A stretch of DNA of 46,026 nt from Gemmatimonadota bacterium (lineage in GTDB: Bacteria > Gemmatimonadota > Gemmatimonadetes > Longimicrobiales > Gaopeijiaceae). The stretch spans positions 1 to 46,026 of the forward strand of contig JADFMD010000018.1 in NCBI GenBank assembly GCA_022564055.1. The letters run 5' to 3'. Under the pieces are notes generated by a model that was not told the origin of the DNA, did no database searches, and was given only the letters and a program-made list of their open reading frames with translations. Positions 24,719 through 33,534 of this stretch are shown here, piece after piece. How positions within the stretch are numbered: the first letter of the stretch is position 1; every line of letters starts with the position of its first letter. The position numbers and the translations under genes were made by a program.

Positions 24719-25488
24719 CAGTCGTCCTCCGCCGCGGCTTGCTGCTGCGCGAGCCAGTCTTGAAAATCAGCCTGCGAGTGGACGATGACCGTCCCCCCCA
24801 TCGTATAGTGCCCGAGCCCGCAGAGTTCGGCACAAGCCAGGGTAAACTCACCGGTCCGTGTCGCCTCGAACCAGACCAGGGTGCTCATCCCGGGCACCGC
24901 GTCCTGCTTCACCCGGAATTCGGGTAGAAAGAACGAGTGGATCACGTCTTCGGCTTCCAGCTGGACTACAACGGGCCGATCGACCGGGATGTGCAGTACG
25001 TTTAGGGAAAGAAAGTCGTCCGCCGTGCCGAACTGTCCGTCGGCGCCCGCATAGGTGGCGTTCCACTCGAACTGCTTGGCCATCATGTGGATCGGATATG
25101 CGTCGGCCGGGATGAGATTGGGATCACGGATCTCGTCCCAGATGCCCTTGGTGTAGAAGGCCAAAGCCATGACGATGACGAACGTAATCGACGTCCAGAC
25201 AACCTCGGCCTTATTGCTGCCGTGGATGTAATCCGCCTTGCGGTCCTCCTTGTGGCGGTACTTCACCATGAACACCAACAAGGTGATCTCCGTGACGACG
25301 AATATGATACCCGTGATCCAAAGGATCACGAGCCACAGGTTGTCTAGAGTCGGCCCGAACGTCGACACGACGTTGTCCGGCATCACCCAGGAAAGGTCGA
25401 GCCACGAGATGCCGGTTATGACCGACAACCCGATGACCACGGCAAGCATGCCGGCCAGCAACAACCCCATCCGCCAGAAAAAATTCAT
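24718..25488 (-). CDS. ctaC: Cytochrome c oxidase subunit II
   Basis: CuA-bearing subunit that accepts electrons from the soluble donor, 256 residues. An N-terminal hydrophobic segment (LLLAGMLAVVIGLSVI) is followed by two helices, then the periplasmic cupredoxin domain. CuA ligands are visible: H184 (DVIHSFFLPEF), C219, C223, H227 and M230 in CAELCGLGHYTM. No cytochrome c domain is fused, so the enzyme is aa3-like rather than caa3, and needs a separate donor such as the nearby cytochromes or cupredoxin. It is the first gene of the cox series, after a strong terminator. Confidence 0.96.
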   Translation of the reverse strand: MNFFWRMGLLLAGMLAVVIGLSVITGISWLDLSWVMPDNVVSTFGPTLDNLWLVILWITGIIFVVTEITLLVFMVKYRHKEDRKADYIHGSNKAEVVWTSITFVIVMALAFYTKGIWDEIRDPNLIPADAYPIHMMAKQFEWNATYAGADGQFGTADDFLSLNVLHIPVDRPVVVQLEAEDVIHSFFLPEFRVKQDAVPGMSTLVWFEATRTGEFTLACAELCGLGHYTMGGTVIVHSQADFQDWLAQQQAAAEDD

Positions 25489-25539
25489 CCCACTCGTCTC
25501 CCGAGCTTGAGTGTGAGTCCTGAAGTTGTAATGGAAAGA

Positions 25540-25576
25540 CGCCCACCGGTCCGTTCAAGGAGGGGACCGGTGGGCG
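25540..25576 (-). terminator. Rho-independent terminator between the redox operon and coxB
   Basis: A perfect 13-bp inverted repeat (25540-25552 with 25564-25576) with an 11-nt loop. On the minus strand it is followed by TCTTTCCATT. It lies 11 bp after the stop of the cupredoxin lipoprotein gene and about 50 bp before coxB, so the cox genes probably have their own promoter. Confidence 0.8.
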
Positions 25577-25586
25577 CCGTAACCAC

Positions 25587-26432
25587 TTAGGATGCTTCAG
25601 CGATCGCGTGAAGCTCGACCGGAGCACCGAGCGGCACCACGGCGTTCTGGGCCATGGATGCACTGAAGGTGAAGTTGACCTCGGCGGTCTCACCTGTGGT
25701 GACCGTCACATTCTGGGTCTGGGTTCCGTAGCGCTCGTGCCACGCTTCGATCACGTACTCGCCCGGGGGCAGCGTGGACAGGCTGAACGCGCCACTACCG
25801 TTCGACACGGAGTGAAACGGATGATCGAGCACGCCGATATAGGCGGTCATCCAGCCATGAACGTCGCAACGCAGCGGAACCATGACCTCTGCCGCCCTGA
25901 AGCTGCGCGTGGTCTCCATGGAAACCGGCTGGCTGCTGTTGAAGCCCCGGTTGATGGTGGGCGACGCGTTGATGTTGTGCAGTAGCCCGTCGCTGTTCCT
26001 GATCGTAATGTCCTGGCCTACCATCACGCCCAAAACATGCGGGAGGTAGACACATCCGTTCTGATCCAGCAGAGCCGCAGCGGGCGTCGGGAACTGGAGG
26101 CTCTCCAGCCCTTCTTTCACATAGACGAACACGTTGGCCAGAGCACCGTTGCTGTTTACGACAACTTCCTGGATCATTTGCGGCGACGCGTGTTTATCCG
26201 CACACACGGTTTCGCTGCTCATGTCGATGACGTCCATGCTGGGTGCGTCTCCCTCGAACATGATGGAGCCCGCGATGTTACCCGCCGTGGCCGCATTGAC
26301 CGGGTTTTCCATGGCCGCACCACCACCACCTCCACTGGATGCGCCGCCTCCATCTCCGCCTCCGCAGCCGGCCATGACCAGCAGCATGAGCGTGGGCGCA
26401 ACGACTCCGCGCAACTCAAAACGATTCGACAT
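25587..26432 (-). CDS. Cupredoxin-like lipoprotein with C-terminal beta-sandwich domain
   Basis: 281-residue lipoprotein. A signal peptide ends in the lipobox VMAGC (C23), followed by a Gly/Ser-rich tether. The central domain has likely type 1 copper ligands: H152 in NSDGLLHNI, then C189, H192 and M195 in RCDVHGWM, the cupredoxin C-x2-H-x2-M pattern. C77 and C127 could form a disulfide. The C-terminal part (SNGSGAFSLSTLPPGEYVIEAWHERYG) resembles a carboxypeptidase-regulatory-like fold. The start is supported by GGAGG four nt upstream. It ends the cytochrome operon, directly before the oxidase genes, and could carry electrons to CuA. Confidence 0.8.
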   Translation of the reverse strand: MSNRFELRGVVAPTLMLLVMAGCGGGDGGGASSGGGGGAAMENPVNAATAGNIAGSIMFEGDAPSMDVIDMSSETVCADKHASPQMIQEVVVNSNGALANVFVYVKEGLESLQFPTPAAALLDQNGCVYLPHVLGVMVGQDITIRNSDGLLHNINASPTINRGFNSSQPVSMETTRSFRAAEVMVPLRCDVHGWMTAYIGVLDHPFHSVSNGSGAFSLSTLPPGEYVIEAWHERYGTQTQNVTVTTGETAEVNFTFSASMAQNAVVPLGAPVELHAIAEAS

Positions 26433-26457
26433 TATGCCTCCAATATGAAAAAATGGT

Positions 26458-28059
26458 TCAACTATTCGGTGTCTCGCTTTTTATTTTACCGCTTTGCCGC
26501 TCCCTCTTCTGGGCGCGGCCTACTACCAAAAATCCCAACGCGGCCGTCAAAATCATAGCCAAAGCGGGGGCTACGAATACAGTAGCGGGAGTGGCCTCCT
26601 CGAGGAACAAGAAGTACCAGGAACTGACCGCACCCCTGGTGCCGGATTCTCCGTTGTCTCCATCCCAGGCGAACAAGGCCATCGGAATGGCCTCGCCGAT
26701 CACGAAATCGAGGTCGTTTTCGTCTTCCGTGACGAGTGGTCTCGTGAACATGACCTGCCACTGGCCGTCAGCATGCGAGGCGTCTACGGTAAGGTCTTGC
26801 CCCCCCGATAGGAAGGCCTCGGTGCCGATGCCGCGGGCCTCGCCCTCGAGGGCGCCATCACGGTCACTCTGCCACTGCCAGATATAGACCGGACGCCGGT
26901 TGTCTCCCCTCAGAAAAAACGGCCGCTCCATACCCTCCGGCATCTGCATCGGGAACTGAACCACGAGCTGATCCGGCGTCGGCCCCTCGTCCGGCGGGTC
27001 TCCCTCCTTGGGCTGCATGAGCGCAATTACCTGGGACTTCCAGTCGGCCCACTCGGGATCGGGGCTGTTGTTGGGGTCGCTCCAGGAAACGCGCACGGCG
27101 ACGGTTTCGCCGTCGTGCGCGGCCTGCACCCAAACGCCGTCCACCCGGGGGTGGAACCAGCGCGGCATCACAATGATCTGTCCGGCCAGCGGGAGGTAGG
27201 CGCCCTCGATTTCATCCCACGCCTCGTCGTCGACCGACGACGGAAGCGGAGCGTCCTCGAAGAGAACGCCTCGAACCACCTCGGTGATTCCGGGCGGGTT
27301 GTCCGGAGAAAGACTGCGAACGTAGTGCGCGATAGCCCAGAGCTGTTCGTCGGTGATGACACCCGCGGTGATGACGTCGGCCAAGCTCGGCATGGGTGTG
27401 CCGTCCAGACCCGTCAACAGTCGACGGTAGATGTCCTCGGCCTCTCCGCCGCCGTTGAACAGCCAGTTCTCGGTCAGATCAGCCGCGGGAATCGGAAAGT
27501 CCCCGTCATCGACCAGCGCCGGCGAGGACTCTCCGTCGCCTCGGCCGCCGTCCCCGTGGCACGCCGCGCAATCCGCTACTTCCCGGAACAGCCTCTCACC
27601 TTCAGCGAGCACGTCGGCATTCGACCGGGTGGCGCGACTGAACTCGAGCGGCTGCGGGATCTCGTCGGCAGAGAAGAAGCGCGAAAACGTCTTGAGATAC
27701 TGGACCAGTGCTTCCCTCTCGTCGTTCGAGAGAAGCGCCTCCCACCCCGGCATGGTCGTCCCCGGCATACCCCGATCGATGATGGCGAGAATATCGTCAT
27801 CCGTCGGGAGATCGCCGCTGGCGGTCGTGCGAATCTGGTACAGCGCCTGGGTGAAGTCTCGGGGTCGCGGAAGCATGTAGCCGGCACCGGGTCCATCGCC
27901 GGTCCCATCCAGGCCGTGGCAGCCCGCACACCAGCGCTCATAGGTGACCTGGCCGAGAGCGTCGCCGTCCTGGGCGCTCAGGCTGCCCGAGGCCAGGGCG
28001 GCTGACGCCGCTGCGAACCACACGGCCACGGCCCACCACCTCGTCATTACGGCCATCAT
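26458..28059 (-). CDS. Dihaem cytochrome c with EB_dh (ethylbenzene dehydrogenase-type) haem domain
   Basis: 533-residue exported and anchored protein. A signal peptide (cleavage near SLSAQD) precedes two cytochrome c domains with CAGCH (44-48) and CAACH (164-168). Residues about 255-490 resemble the EB_dh domain, which binds a b-type haem in the gamma subunits of DMSO-reductase-family enzymes (SSVDDEAWDEIEGAYLPL, VRVSWSDPNNSPD and the late FLSGGQDLTVDASHADGQWQV segment). A C-terminal helix (about 498-518) anchors it. The start overlaps the preceding cytochrome gene as ATGA. The combination suggests an electron relay; no molybdoenzyme partner is in the window. Confidence 0.85.
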   Translation of the reverse strand: MMAVMTRWWAVAVWFAAASAALASGSLSAQDGDALGQVTYERWCAGCHGLDGTGDGPGAGYMLPRPRDFTQALYQIRTTASGDLPTDDDILAIIDRGMPGTTMPGWEALLSNDEREALVQYLKTFSRFFSADEIPQPLEFSRATRSNADVLAEGERLFREVADCAACHGDGGRGDGESSPALVDDGDFPIPAADLTENWLFNGGGEAEDIYRRLLTGLDGTPMPSLADVITAGVITDEQLWAIAHYVRSLSPDNPPGITEVVRGVLFEDAPLPSSVDDEAWDEIEGAYLPLAGQIIVMPRWFHPRVDGVWVQAAHDGETVAVRVSWSDPNNSPDPEWADWKSQVIALMQPKEGDPPDEGPTPDQLVVQFPMQMPEGMERPFFLRGDNRRPVYIWQWQSDRDGALEGEARGIGTEAFLSGGQDLTVDASHADGQWQVMFTRPLVTEDENDLDFVIGEAIPMALFAWDGDNGESGTRGAVSSWYFLFLEEATPATVFVAPALAMILTAALGFLVVGRAQKRERQSGKIKSETPNS

Positions 28060-28856
28060 TCTACTTCCCCCTCCCCGCCTTCTTCTTCAAACGTGCGCGG
28101 TTCGTGGCCGGCCTGTTCATATAAAAAGATGATTACGGACCAAATTTCATCTTGGGTGAGGAAGTCCTCCCACGCCGGCATGGCCGAGTTCCACGGAGCC
28201 CCCTCGTTAGGTAGGCCGGGGCCCCCTTTCGCGACCCGCCAGAAGACGTAGCTCTCGGTGAGCTGCGCGATGGTGCCGATATCCTGGAAGCTCACGGGGA
28301 CAGGACTGAATGCGTGCGCGTAATGCCCCTGGCCGTCGAGTCCGTCACCATGACAGGCGATACAGTTCTCATAGTAGACGCGCTTCCCCTCTTCGTAGTG
28401 CTCCTCCATGGAGCCCCGCGAGCGCAACGGATTCTGAAGGCTGCCGAGCTCTAAAGTGGTTCCTTGGAAGTCGATCCGGCCCGGAGGCGCCGGGTGAATC
28501 GAGCGGAGGGTCGTCGGCGCCGCCACGGTGGGTCTCACCTGACTGAAGGTCATAAGGGCAACGAGAATAGGTATCAGCACCATGAGTGAGTTCCGAGCTG
28601 TCTTCAGGTCCGGATCCACCATCACGCGATGCATCGGCTCCTTGAACTCCGCCCAGCGGGCTTCGTTGTCGCTCACCCAGATGAGGATCCCCACGCTCAC
28701 GGTGATGAGATACTGAAGGAGCACGGAATTCGGGATGGGAGCGCTTGCGATTCCGAACAGAGGCGGGATGTAAGCGATTCCAAAATCGAAAAGAAGGTAG
28801 GCCAAGAAGAGGACCACGCCGGCCTGTCCGAGGGGATGCTTCAGGTACTTGCCCAT
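28056..28856 (-). CDS. Membrane-anchored cytochrome c
   Basis: 266-residue protein with three N-terminal membrane helices (around residues 12-36, 44-62 and 89-106) followed by a periplasmic cytochrome c domain with CIACH (165-169) and a likely Met ligand in NSAMPAWEDF. The tail is very acidic. Three helices plus one c-haem recall membrane-bound cytochrome subunits of bc-type complexes, but I see no bis-His haem b pattern. It follows the ActD/cytochrome fusion by 18 bp and overlaps the EB_dh gene. Confidence 0.85.
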   Translation of the reverse strand: MGKYLKHPLGQAGVVLFLAYLLFDFGIAYIPPLFGIASAPIPNSVLLQYLITVSVGILIWVSDNEARWAEFKEPMHRVMVDPDLKTARNSLMVLIPILVALMTFSQVRPTVAAPTTLRSIHPAPPGRIDFQGTTLELGSLQNPLRSRGSMEEHYEEGKRVYYENCIACHGDGLDGQGHYAHAFSPVPVSFQDIGTIAQLTESYVFWRVAKGGPGLPNEGAPWNSAMPAWEDFLTQDEIWSVIIFLYEQAGHEPRTFEEEGGEGEVE

Positions 28857-28874
28857 CGCTATTCTCGTCTCCCC

Positions 28875-30356
28875 TCAGCGTTGGCTTACGAGAAACTGTA
28901 CGACGGCTTCCAACTGACCCGCGGTGAGTTGGCTACCGAATAAGGCAGGCATCAACATCGACATGTCCTCGTAACCTTCTGATGCACCGGCGGTCGGATC
29001 CAGGATCGATTCCCGGATATAGTCGGCATCGACTCGAGCACCGATCCCATCGAACGAGGGACCCATCGGCAAACCCCCGCCGTCCAGTTCGTGGCAGCTG
29101 AGGCATCCGTTGGCGGTCATGATCTCGAGAGGATCCGAAGAGGCACTCGCGGGTCCCGGGGCGCCTGCCGCCGCGGCGGTTGCCGTCGTGCTCGAACCGT
29201 CGTCGCTCGCACCGATGTCCGCCCCCGTTACGGTTACCTCACCACCCAGGGACTGCAAATAGGCCACGAGCGCCCAGATCTGTTCGTTCGAGAGGGAGCG
29301 ACGCATGTCGGGCATGATGGGGTCGAAGCCTTCCACAACGTAGGCGTTCGGCTCCACCATGGAGCTGTAGATATATGCCTTGCAGTCCTCGCCCCCCACG
29401 CGATTCGTGCATCGGACGCCGATGACGCCCGTACCGCTGTGGTCGGTGAGGAGGTTGGGGGCCCGCGTGCCGGTTCCGTGACATGCGAGGCATCCGCCGG
29501 CACCGTTATAGAGAATTTCTCCGGACGCCATCAGTTCGTCAGCGCTCACGTCGGCCCCGAAGCTGAGTGCCAAGGGCACCTCCGACTGTACCTGGGGAAT
29601 GGAATTCGCAACGAGAGTGAAAAGGGCGAGTGTACCGATCACGACCCCGAAGATCTTGAGATTTTCAAACAGCATCGTTCGACGTTCGGATGTCGAGTCG
29701 AGTCCTGAGGGCCCCTGGGCCACCCCCACGAGATCTTCCCGGGTTTCAGATTCCGGGTCGAATTCTGACGACGCACGAGCTATCCCCACCGGATCTCCGG
29801 GGCCGCCAAACCCCGAATCGACTTCTGCCGGTGCATGACCCACCCCGGCCGGATCTTCCCGAAGTTCCGAGGGGTCCTGACCCCTCAGAATGCTCCGGGC
29901 CTGGTCGAGGCGATCCGGCGCCACCGTCACGTAGATCCCGAACTTCCCCGCACTGAACTCCGGATCGTAGACGACCATCGGTTTGATATAGGGAAGGCGG
30001 CTGTTGATGAAAAACCCAATCACGGCGGACAACACACCGAACAAGACCATCATCTCGAACGAGATGATCACGTATGCGGGAATCGAGAGGATCGGCTTGC
30101 CGCCGGTGACCAACGGCCAGTCCATCGAGGTAAACGACGTGAGAGCGAATCCGCCGCCGGCGCCCAAGAGCCCACCCACCAACGCCCAAACCCGGACGGG
30201 ACTCTGATCGTATCCGAGCGCCTCCTCGATGTGATGGTCCGGATAGGGCATATAGGCGGTGATCTTCTTGAGGCCGGCCGCCCGCAACTCCCCGATGGCG
30301 TTCACGGCAGAGTCTACGTAATCGAACGACGCCAGGAGGCCCACGGTGCGGCTCAT
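28875..30356 (-). CDS. ActD-like (DUF3341) protein fused to a dihaem cytochrome c
   Basis: 493-residue fusion. Residues 1-155 match ActD/DUF3341 of alternative complex III: MSRTVGLLASFDYVDSAVNAI, two helices (about 56-77 and 92-117), and KPMVVYDPEFSAGKFGIYVTV. Residues 161-226 are a linker of three degenerate 20-residue repeats. From 228 (MLFENLKIFG) comes a third helix and two c-haem domains, CLACH (289-293) and CLSCH (418-422), separated by an Ala/Ser/Thr-rich stretch. ATG 30356 shares a base with the stop of the CydA-like gene. M228 looks like the old start of a separate cytochrome gene. No ActA, B, C, E or F gene is nearby. Confidence 0.85.
   Translation of the reverse strand: MSRTVGLLASFDYVDSAVNAIGELRAAGLKKITAYMPYPDHHIEEALGYDQSPVRVWALVGGLLGAGGGFALTSFTSMDWPLVTGGKPILSIPAYVIISFEMMVLFGVLSAVIGFFINSRLPYIKPMVVYDPEFSAGKFGIYVTVAPDRLDQARSILRGQDPSELREDPAGVGHAPAEVDSGFGGPGDPVGIARASSEFDPESETREDLVGVAQGPSGLDSTSERRTMLFENLKIFGVVIGTLALFTLVANSIPQVQSEVPLALSFGADVSADELMASGEILYNGAGGCLACHGTGTRAPNLLTDHSGTGVIGVRCTNRVGGEDCKAYIYSSMVEPNAYVVEGFDPIMPDMRRSLSNEQIWALVAYLQSLGGEVTVTGADIGASDDGSSTTATAAAAGAPGPASASSDPLEIMTANGCLSCHELDGGGLPMGPSFDGIGARVDADYIRESILDPTAGASEGYEDMSMLMPALFGSQLTAGQLEAVVQFLVSQR
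29679..29876 (-). repeat. Three degenerate 60-nt repeats in the ActD-cytochrome linker
   Basis: The linker encodes three related units of about 20 residues, beginning REDPAGVGHAPAEVD, GDPVGIARASSEFD and REDLVGVAQGPSGLD. The DNA shows the same period of about 60 nt. The repeats are confined to the junction between the two fused genes. Confidence 0.6.
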
Positions 30357-32158
30357 CAGTCGCCTGCGGCTGGAGCGAGCTCCGGCCCTCCAGGTGACGA
30401 GGAGGCGTCCGCGCCAGCCCCGGCTTCGAACGGTTTTTCGGCCAACCCACCGAGCCAGAAAATGAACGCTACCAGGACGAAGAAGATCAGCACGCAGGCG
30501 GAGATCACGACGGCCGCGTACCCGAGCGCCGGCGTCGCCGCCCATTCACTCGTATCCCGCACGACTTCCCACACATGCCAGTGCTGGCGGATGCCGCTTC
30601 GGGCGAAACCCATGAGACCCATGAGCCATGTGAAGGTGACGGCCAAGATGAAAAGCGCGTACTGGGACCGGGGGGGCATCTGACCCCACCGGATCGCGCC
30701 CCGCGACTTCGCGCCCCGCATCATGAACACATTGATGACGACTACGCCGACGATGGTCGCGATCACCGCTCCCACCTGATAGACCGAAAAACCGATCCGG
30801 ACGATCGCGCTGACGAAGTAGCCGTACACCCCGTAGAACACCACGATGAGCGCCGCGATCACGAACATGGCCCCCTGCACAATGGTGCCGGTCCTGGCCC
30901 ACCTCACGGTCGGTTCGTTGTTCGCGCGCCAGTAGAGCAGGAACGAGAGGAAGGTGGTCAGGATCATGATGTTCACAGCGGTGTTCTTGGCGCTCATGAC
31001 CCCGAGCACACCGAGGAACGGGTGGAGATTACCTCCCATCGCCGCGATTTCTTCCCGGTTCGCGATCATGGTGTGAGGCGTCGCCCACACAATGACGCCC
31101 ACGATGAGCACGACCAGCATGTACTTCGTGTAGGGTGCGAACCGCTCGGCTCCGGGAATCCGTCCCATACCGATCCACAGGTAATAGTTGCCCGTGAGGA
31201 ACAGCACTCCGATCAGAAAGGCCTGAATGATCCAGAGCCAGCTCATGAAACCACCCATCATGGTGATGCCCATCTGCTGGTTGTACTCGTAGATCTCCCG
31301 GCCGAGGTAATAGCCGGCGAAGGGCAAGACGAGGAGCGCGAAGATCGCGATCAGGTTGCCGACGTAGCCCATCCAGTCGTAGTGGGCGCGCTCTTCGTCG
31401 GTTTTGGCTAGCAGGAAGCGGTAGGCCGCGTAAGCTCCCACGATCGCTCCGCCGAAGACGACGTTGGCGATAGCCCGGTGGATGTTGATGGGCATCCAGG
31501 TCGCGTTCGCGAAGGCGCTCCACGCTTGGACCATGCCCGGCGCGGTGTCGGGGCCCACGTCCGCTGGCGGGCTCATCATGTAGGTGAGCCACGAGTTGGC
31601 GATGAGCATCACCGCCGTGCCAAAGACGTTCAGCAGGATCCCCAACGTCAAGTGGCCCAGCTTGGCCCGTCCCCGGTTCCAGCGATCCCAACCGTAGTAG
31701 TACAGGTAGAGGGTGAAGGACTCGAAAAAGAACAGCGCTACGTAGATCCACATGGAGACCTCGAAGATCTCCGCAAGGTAGATCCAGAGGTTCGGGTAAA
31801 TCGTGATGAGGAGGAAGGAGAGGATCGCCCCCCAGATCGCCGTGGCGGAGTACGCCACGAGCAACAGCCGCGTGAACTCCTTCGCGAGCCTATCGTACTT
31901 CGCCTCCCCCCCGAACATGCCCCAGCCCTCGGCGACGACTGCGAACATGGGAACGCCGAGCACGAAGGCGGCGAAGAGAAGATGGACCTGCGCCGCAACC
32001 CAGACGGCGACACGCCCTCCGACTATGGGGAAATCTCCGTAGGTTCGGCCACCAGCAATTTCCTGCGCCCAGGCCACCTCGGCGAACAGGTGAAAGGCCA
32101 GCGCGGAGAGGCTCATAACCGCGAAGAGCCTCAAGCCTTTCGCTCCGCGCTGTTTCAT
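30356..32158 (-). CDS. CydA-like membrane protein without a CydB partner
   Basis: 600-residue, roughly 14-helix protein related to subunit I of cytochrome bd. Shared features are a His early in the first core helix (H59, VHLLFAAFVLG, like the first haem b ligand of CydA), an F-F-E-x8-G-W-D-R pattern (E146, GWDR 156-159), an IANSW segment and H227 (INIHRAIANVV, like the haem b558 His). The CydA GRQPW motif is not seen and no cydB adjoins. An extra N-terminal hydrophobic segment ending AWAQE looks like a signal peptide. The gene is coupled on both sides (ATGA with the radical SAM gene, TGATG with the ActD fusion). It is probably a b-haem quinol-linked electron-transfer subunit rather than an oxygen-reducing oxidase. 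Confidence 0.8.
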   Translation of the reverse strand: MKQRGAKGLRLFAVMSLSALAFHLFAEVAWAQEIAGGRTYGDFPIVGGRVAVWVAAQVHLLFAAFVLGVPMFAVVAEGWGMFGGEAKYDRLAKEFTRLLLVAYSATAIWGAILSFLLITIYPNLWIYLAEIFEVSMWIYVALFFFESFTLYLYYYGWDRWNRGRAKLGHLTLGILLNVFGTAVMLIANSWLTYMMSPPADVGPDTAPGMVQAWSAFANATWMPINIHRAIANVVFGGAIVGAYAAYRFLLAKTDEERAHYDWMGYVGNLIAIFALLVLPFAGYYLGREIYEYNQQMGITMMGGFMSWLWIIQAFLIGVLFLTGNYYLWIGMGRIPGAERFAPYTKYMLVVLIVGVIVWATPHTMIANREEIAAMGGNLHPFLGVLGVMSAKNTAVNIMILTTFLSFLLYWRANNEPTVRWARTGTIVQGAMFVIAALIVVFYGVYGYFVSAIVRIGFSVYQVGAVIATIVGVVVINVFMMRGAKSRGAIRWGQMPPRSQYALFILAVTFTWLMGLMGFARSGIRQHWHVWEVVRDTSEWAATPALGYAAVVISACVLIFFVLVAFIFWLGGLAEKPFEAGAGADASSSPGGPELAPAAGD

Positions 32159-33534
32159 GCCCGTCCCCCTCTTCCCAGGAAAAACGGGAGTTTCTTGGAA
32201 AAGTCGACGGGAAGGCTCCGACGAACCTCCTCCATGACTCCCACATCTACATGCTCATAACCTCGGTCGCGGGCGAACTTCTCGACCCTTCCCATGACGA
32301 CGCCTCGTACAAAGCTCGGGACACCGTCGATCCGGGCGAGGGCCTCCGGGGACCATTCGAGCGCGACCGATTCGGCTTGCCCGTAGGAGACCGACCGGCG
32401 AGAAGCGATGAGCGGTATCTCTCCGGATGGCTCGTATGCGCAGGAGTCATCCGGACCCATGAAGTCGCCACTGTCGGCATAGGCGCGGGCGCGGCAGCCT
32501 CCGCACACTTCCCGATACTCGCACCGTCCGCACCGTCCACCGAGCTCCCCCGACCTGAGCTGAGCCAAAACGGGGGACGACTCCCAGATTTCTTGGAAGC
32601 TCTGTGTCAACAAATCCCCCGCAACCACAGGCATGTAAGGACACGGGGTGACCTTTCCCTCGGGGGTGATGCGCACGTAGTGGACACCGCAAGGGCAGCG
32701 AGTCTCATAGTTCAGGAGGGGAGACTCCGGGTCGCCCTGGACCACGTGCCGCATGATTTGGGGTTGGCACTTCGATCGGACCATCATGCGGCCGCGATAC
32801 GTGCCCTCCAGCTCGACGAGTTCCCGCAGGACGTCGTCGTTCTCTGCGGGACTCATGCCCTGCATATGCTCTGCGCGCCCAGTCGGGACCACAAAGTAGA
32901 CGTTGAAGGATACAGCCCCCGCCTCGGCCGACCAGCGGGCCAAATCTGCGATTTCGTGACGGTTACCGGTTGTGACGGTGGTCTGAATGACGAAATCGAG
33001 CTCATGGGCAGAGCACCGCTCGACCGCAGCCATCGTGTCCTTGAGTGCGCCCCCCCCGTGGCGGAAGCGGTCATGATACTCGGGACGGAGCGAGTCGATA
33101 CTGACGGCGACGCCTTTGACGCCGGCCGCCATCAGAGAGTCGATGCGCTCATCGGTCAGCCGCGTGCCGTTGGTGCCGACCACGACCGTGGCGCCCCCCG
33201 CCGAGGCTCGCTCCGCGAGCGTTTCCAGGTCGTCTCGCAGGAGGGGCTCCCCCCCCGTAAGGATCAGCATGGGGTTGGGGTTCACGTCGAGAATCTCATC
33301 CAGGATCCGCAGGCATTGATCCGTGGGGAGCTCATCGTCGGCGGTGTGCCAGGAACCCGCCGAGATATAACAGTGCGCGCACGCCAGGTTGCATCGTTTC
33401 GTGAGGTTCCACGCCACGATATGCGGGATGTAGGGTCCACGCTCACGGCTCGGTGAGACCGTCTCAAACACTCCCGGGGCGGGAGGCGCCAGAGTTGCCG
33501 GGGAGGAGGACCTGAGATCGGCTGCGCTGCTCAC
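32155..33534 (-). CDS. SPASM-domain radical SAM protein (NirJ/AhbC-AhbD-like) with PCP_red-like C-terminus
   Basis: 459-residue radical SAM enzyme. The CNLACAHCY motif binds the SAM 4Fe-4S cluster and LILTGGEPLLR is the GGE motif. A SPASM region of about eight cysteines follows (CPCGVHYVRITPEGKVTPC, CGRCEYREVCGGC, then DDSC). Closest in style are the haem d1/alternative haem synthesis enzymes NirJ, AhbC and AhbD, which act on tetrapyrrole side chains; peptide-modifying SPASM enzymes are the alternative. Residues about 393-441 form a PCP_red-like domain (EWSPEALARIDGVPSFVRG). It starts with GTG inside the stop of the Usp gene and overlaps the CydA-like gene, so its product likely serves that complex. 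Confidence 0.85.
   Translation of the reverse strand: MSSAADLRSSSPATLAPPAPGVFETVSPSRERGPYIPHIVAWNLTKRCNLACAHCYISAGSWHTADDELPTDQCLRILDEILDVNPNPMLILTGGEPLLRDDLETLAERASAGGATVVVGTNGTRLTDERIDSLMAAGVKGVAVSIDSLRPEYHDRFRHGGGALKDTMAAVERCSAHELDFVIQTTVTTGNRHEIADLARWSAEAGAVSFNVYFVVPTGRAEHMQGMSPAENDDVLRELVELEGTYRGRMMVRSKCQPQIMRHVVQGDPESPLLNYETRCPCGVHYVRITPEGKVTPCPYMPVVAGDLLTQSFQEIWESSPVLAQLRSGELGGRCGRCEYREVCGGCRARAYADSGDFMGPDDSCAYEPSGEIPLIASRRSVSYGQAESVALEWSPEALARIDGVPSFVRGVVMGRVEKFARDRGYEHVDVGVMEEVRRSLPVDFSKKLPFFLGRGGRA

Noticed and set aside
30356-32158. Genuine cytochrome bd oxidase subunit I
   Set aside because: I do not see the GRQPW motif, there is no cydB next to it, and the neighbours are c-type cytochromes, so I call it CydA-like only.
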